Source: SIG578 sp045655125 (GTDB taxonomy: Bacteria > Bacillota > Clostridia > Oscillospirales > Ruminococcaceae). Taken from it: 13,266 bases of DNA. How positions within the stretch are numbered: position 1 is the stretch's first letter; each line of letters opens with the position of its first letter. Position numbers and translations under genes: made by a program. The notes under the pieces were generated by a model. That model was not told where the DNA came from and ran no database searches. It saw only the letters and a program-made list of their open reading frames with translations. The DNA is taken from the NCBI GenBank assembly GCA_045655125.1, contig JAZOOR010000047.1:1-13266 (forward strand). Direction: 5' to 3'. Below, piece after piece: positions 12,944 through 13,266 of the stretch.

Positions 12944-12973
12944 ACAAAAGTAATATAAAAAATATTATTTTGT
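12944..12973. repeat. AT-only inverted repeat at the deacetylase breakpoint
   Basis: Arms ACAAAAGTAATAT (12944-12956) and ATATTATTTTGT (12962-12973) pair over 12 bp with one bulged G and a 5-base A loop. It begins a few bases beyond the last recognisable deacetylase codon. It may be a terminator of incoming DNA, an insertion end, or chance in AT-rich sequence. Confidence 0.4.
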
Positions 12974-12976
12974 TGG

Positions 12977-13005
12977 GTGACAAATGGCGACTTTTTGCAT
13001 ATAAT
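12977..13005 (+). promoter_or_regulatory. Promoter for the gene at the right edge
   Basis: GTGACA (12977-12982), a 17-base spacer and a perfect TATAAT (13000-13005). An imperfect 7-bp inverted repeat (TTGCAAC at 13010-13016, GTTGCGA at 13024-13030) covers the predicted start site near 13012 and could be an operator or the base of a small leader hairpin. Confidence 0.75.
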
Positions 13006-13056
13006 AATATTGCAACAGAAATAGTTGCGATTTTAAAAAAACGAAAGGATGTTCAA

Positions 13057-13266
13057 ATGAAGAAAATTTTAAAGGAAATTGAAAAAGCATTAAAGGAGGA
13101 AATGTATTATTCTGCATTAGCACTGACACTTACTTTACCTGATATTTGCGGTAAAGCAGAGTATGGGGACATACAAAACGGTGAAAGGTATAAAAAATGG
13201 ATAAACAATTATGCAATAAAAATTTTTGAGAACCCCGAAGAATTATCATACTTAGAAGAATTTACG
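13057..13266 (+). CDS. Unrecognised protein, N-terminal 70 residues only
   Basis: An open frame starts at ATG 13057, behind AAAGGAT (13044-13050), and runs to the window edge. Its N-terminus is Lys/Glu-rich and probably helical, followed by YYSALALTLTLPDICGKAEY and GERYKKWINNYA. The segment LPDICG...G-x-RY-x-x-W looks like a conserved motif of an uncharacterised family, but I cannot name it or give a function. The coding is much more AT-rich than the genes to the left (35 of 120 bases are G or C in 13081-13140 plus 13201-13260). That suggests acquired DNA. A good promoter lies just upstream. Confidence 0.75.
   Translation, partial: MKKILKEIEKALKEEMYYSALALTLTLPDICGKAEYGDIQNGERYKKWINNYAIKIFENPEELSYLEEFT

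Noticed and set aside
12944..12973. Insertion-sequence terminal repeat or attachment site at the breakpoint
   Set aside because: There is only one copy in view, it is AT-only with a bulge, and no transposase, integrase or target duplication can be seen.

Overview
The window looks like chromosomal DNA from a strictly anaerobic Firmicute, most likely a gut-type clostridium of the Oscillospiraceae/Ruminococcaceae kind. This rests on a class III (oxygen-sensitive) ribonucleotide reductase with its activase, a FeoAB ferrous-iron importer, AGGAGG-type ribosome binding sites, and several small protein families typical of Clostridia. No tRNA, rRNA, CRISPR array or transposase was seen.

Layout, left to right. 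(1) 1-2682, plus strand: a compact run of a Cys-rich small protein, a multi-pass membrane protein, a low-molecular-weight phosphatase carrying the arginine-phosphatase signature, a RimI-type acetyltransferase and TsaD (tRNA t6A synthesis). It ends at a hairpin terminator. (2) 2729-3754, minus strand: a divergent GpsA-like glycerol-3-phosphate dehydrogenase with its own consensus promoter. (3) 3897-8116, plus strand: the deoxynucleotide module. NrdG and NrdD sit behind two near-identical promoter/operator units, each holding an NrdR-box palindrome. NrdD carries a C-terminal glutaredoxin-like domain (CPNC) and is followed 10 bases later by a thioredoxin-reductase-like flavoprotein that has lost the usual NADPH-phosphate-binding motif. 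(4) 8157-10539, minus strand: feoA-feoB, overlapping. (5) 10648-11694, minus strand: a membrane-anchored endonuclease/exonuclease/phosphatase-fold protein whose catalytic residues are nearly all replaced. (6) 11843-12658, plus strand: a SpoU/TrmH rRNA or tRNA 2'-O-methyltransferase. (7) 12694-13266: the 3' end of a polysaccharide deacetylase gene (minus strand) that stops abruptly near 12937. It is followed by AT-rich DNA of different character with a good promoter and the start of an unrecognised gene that runs off the window.

The most interesting unit is the NrdR-controlled nrdG / nrdD-Grx / trxB-like locus. I read it as a self-contained pathway in which the flavoprotein re-reduces a redoxin domain fused to the reductase, in place of or alongside formate. 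The flavoprotein's altered motif raises the question of its electron donor (NADH, ferredoxin or other). Second-tier oddities are the dead EEP-fold protein, the broken deacetylase at a composition boundary, a hairpin in the nrdG leader, and a Gly-to-Lys change in the RimI acetyl-CoA loop.
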